Shown piece by piece: positions 5,784 to 6,044 of a stretch of 6,044 bases of DNA; position 1 is the stretch's first letter, and each line of letters starts with the position of its first letter. The stretch spans positions 1 to 6,044 of the forward strand of contig JAICVE010000182.1 in NCBI GenBank assembly GCA_025935475.1, given 5' to 3'. Source of the DNA: Nitrospira sp. GTDB taxonomy: Bacteria; Nitrospirota; Nitrospiria; Nitrospirales; Nitrospiraceae. The translations under genes were made by a program, and so were the position numbers. Below the pieces are notes generated by a model. The model was not told the DNA's origin and did no database searches. It worked only from the letters and a program-made list of their open reading frames with translations.

Positions 5784-6044
5784 GTGCGGGCCATCCCGCG
5801 TGCGCTCAACTCCCGCCTGACGACCAGCCTCGAGCAACTGACAGAGCTGGCGCGCACCTCGAAGATCATCTCGATCAATCTCGCGCTCCTCACCGAACAG
5901 ATCCAAGCCGGCCGCGCAGGCAGCCTCGCCGCCATGAAGGTTGTCGCGTTCGAAGTCCAGCGCCTCAGCGACCAATCCCATGAAGGGTTGCAGAACCTTC
6001 ATCTCATCCTGGATGACCTCCGGCTCCTCACCCAGACGATCAAC
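5784..6044 (+). CDS. Helical protein resembling the tip of chemotaxis-receptor (MCP) signalling domains, partial at the right edge
   Basis: The frame is open from GTG 5784 to the window end (87 codons) and bounded upstream by TGA at 5775-5777. Third codon positions are strongly G/C and the product is nearly all amphipathic helix with heptad-like Leu/Ile spacing, which favours this frame over the minus-strand frame opposite. Residues 32-46 (INLALLTEQIQAGRAG from residue 31) align without gaps to the MCP hairpin 'TNLLALNAAIEAARAG': N32, L33, I40, A42, R44, A45 and G46 match. VVAFEVQRLSDQS (53-65) matches 'VVADEVRKLAERS'. The turn between them (SLAAMK) lacks the usual E-x-G-x-G-F and is one residue shorter. 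Only about 30 residues precede the hairpin, so no sensor, membrane segment or HAMP domain can be encoded upstream; the stop and the divergent zinc-finger gene 45 bp away leave no room. No Shine-Dalgarno sequence is evident before GTG. It may be a small coiled-coil protein derived from a receptor tip, or a remnant. Confidence 0.65.
   Translation, partial: MRAIPRALNSRLTTSLEQLTELARTSKIISINLALLTEQIQAGRAGSLAAMKVVAFEVQRLSDQSHEGLQNLHLILDDLRLLTQTIN

Noticed and set aside
5781..6002. 73-codon minus-strand frame at the right edge, considered as a gene upstream of the zinc-finger gene
   Set aside because: It lies opposite the receptor-tip-like frame, which has stronger G/C third positions, heptads and family similarity; no sigma-factor features.

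Overview
The window looks like an ordinary chromosomal segment of a GC-rich, Gram-negative-type bacterium with a busy cell envelope. It carries lipoboxes, Sec signal peptides, a c-type cytochrome and an Aat transferase of the length seen in E. coli. The style of the proteins and the GC content would fit Nitrospira or a relative, but that placement is an impression from the protein sequences and was not tested. No mobile element, CRISPR array, tRNA or rRNA gene is visible.

Left part (1-1186): two minus-strand genes lie 26 bp apart, a small exported protein with a probable OB-like barrel (615-1097) and then a lipoprotein that runs off the left edge (1-588). They are divergent from a plus-strand M20-family metallopeptidase (1187-2554). 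The 89-bp divergent gap holds a clear TATAAT box, a strong Shine-Dalgarno sequence and two adjacent inverted repeats just upstream of the -10 box.

Middle (1187-4970): the M20 peptidase ends 3 bp from the end of a convergent minus-strand aat gene (leucyl/phenylalanyl-tRNA-protein transferase). aat lies 16 bp downstream of a large exported protein of unknown function with a helical, TPR-like C-terminal half, so these two are probably co-transcribed.

Right part (4971-6044): a minus-strand pair encodes a soluble zinc-finger (zf-HC2/ZAS) anti-sigma-like protein and a small c-type cytochrome. A 4-nt ATGA overlap joins the zinc-finger stop to a good signal-peptide start, but that signal peptide is in a different frame from the cytochrome domain. 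The cytochrome gene is therefore frameshifted, either really or by sequence error. At the right edge a plus-strand reading frame, open to the end of the window, encodes a helical protein that resembles the hairpin tip of chemotaxis-receptor signalling domains, although little sequence precedes the hairpin.

No convincing new multi-gene system was found. The points most worth checking are the frameshifted cytochrome, the receptor-tip-like protein, the anti-sigma-like gene with no sigma gene beside it inside the window, and the palindromes in the two regulatory gaps.
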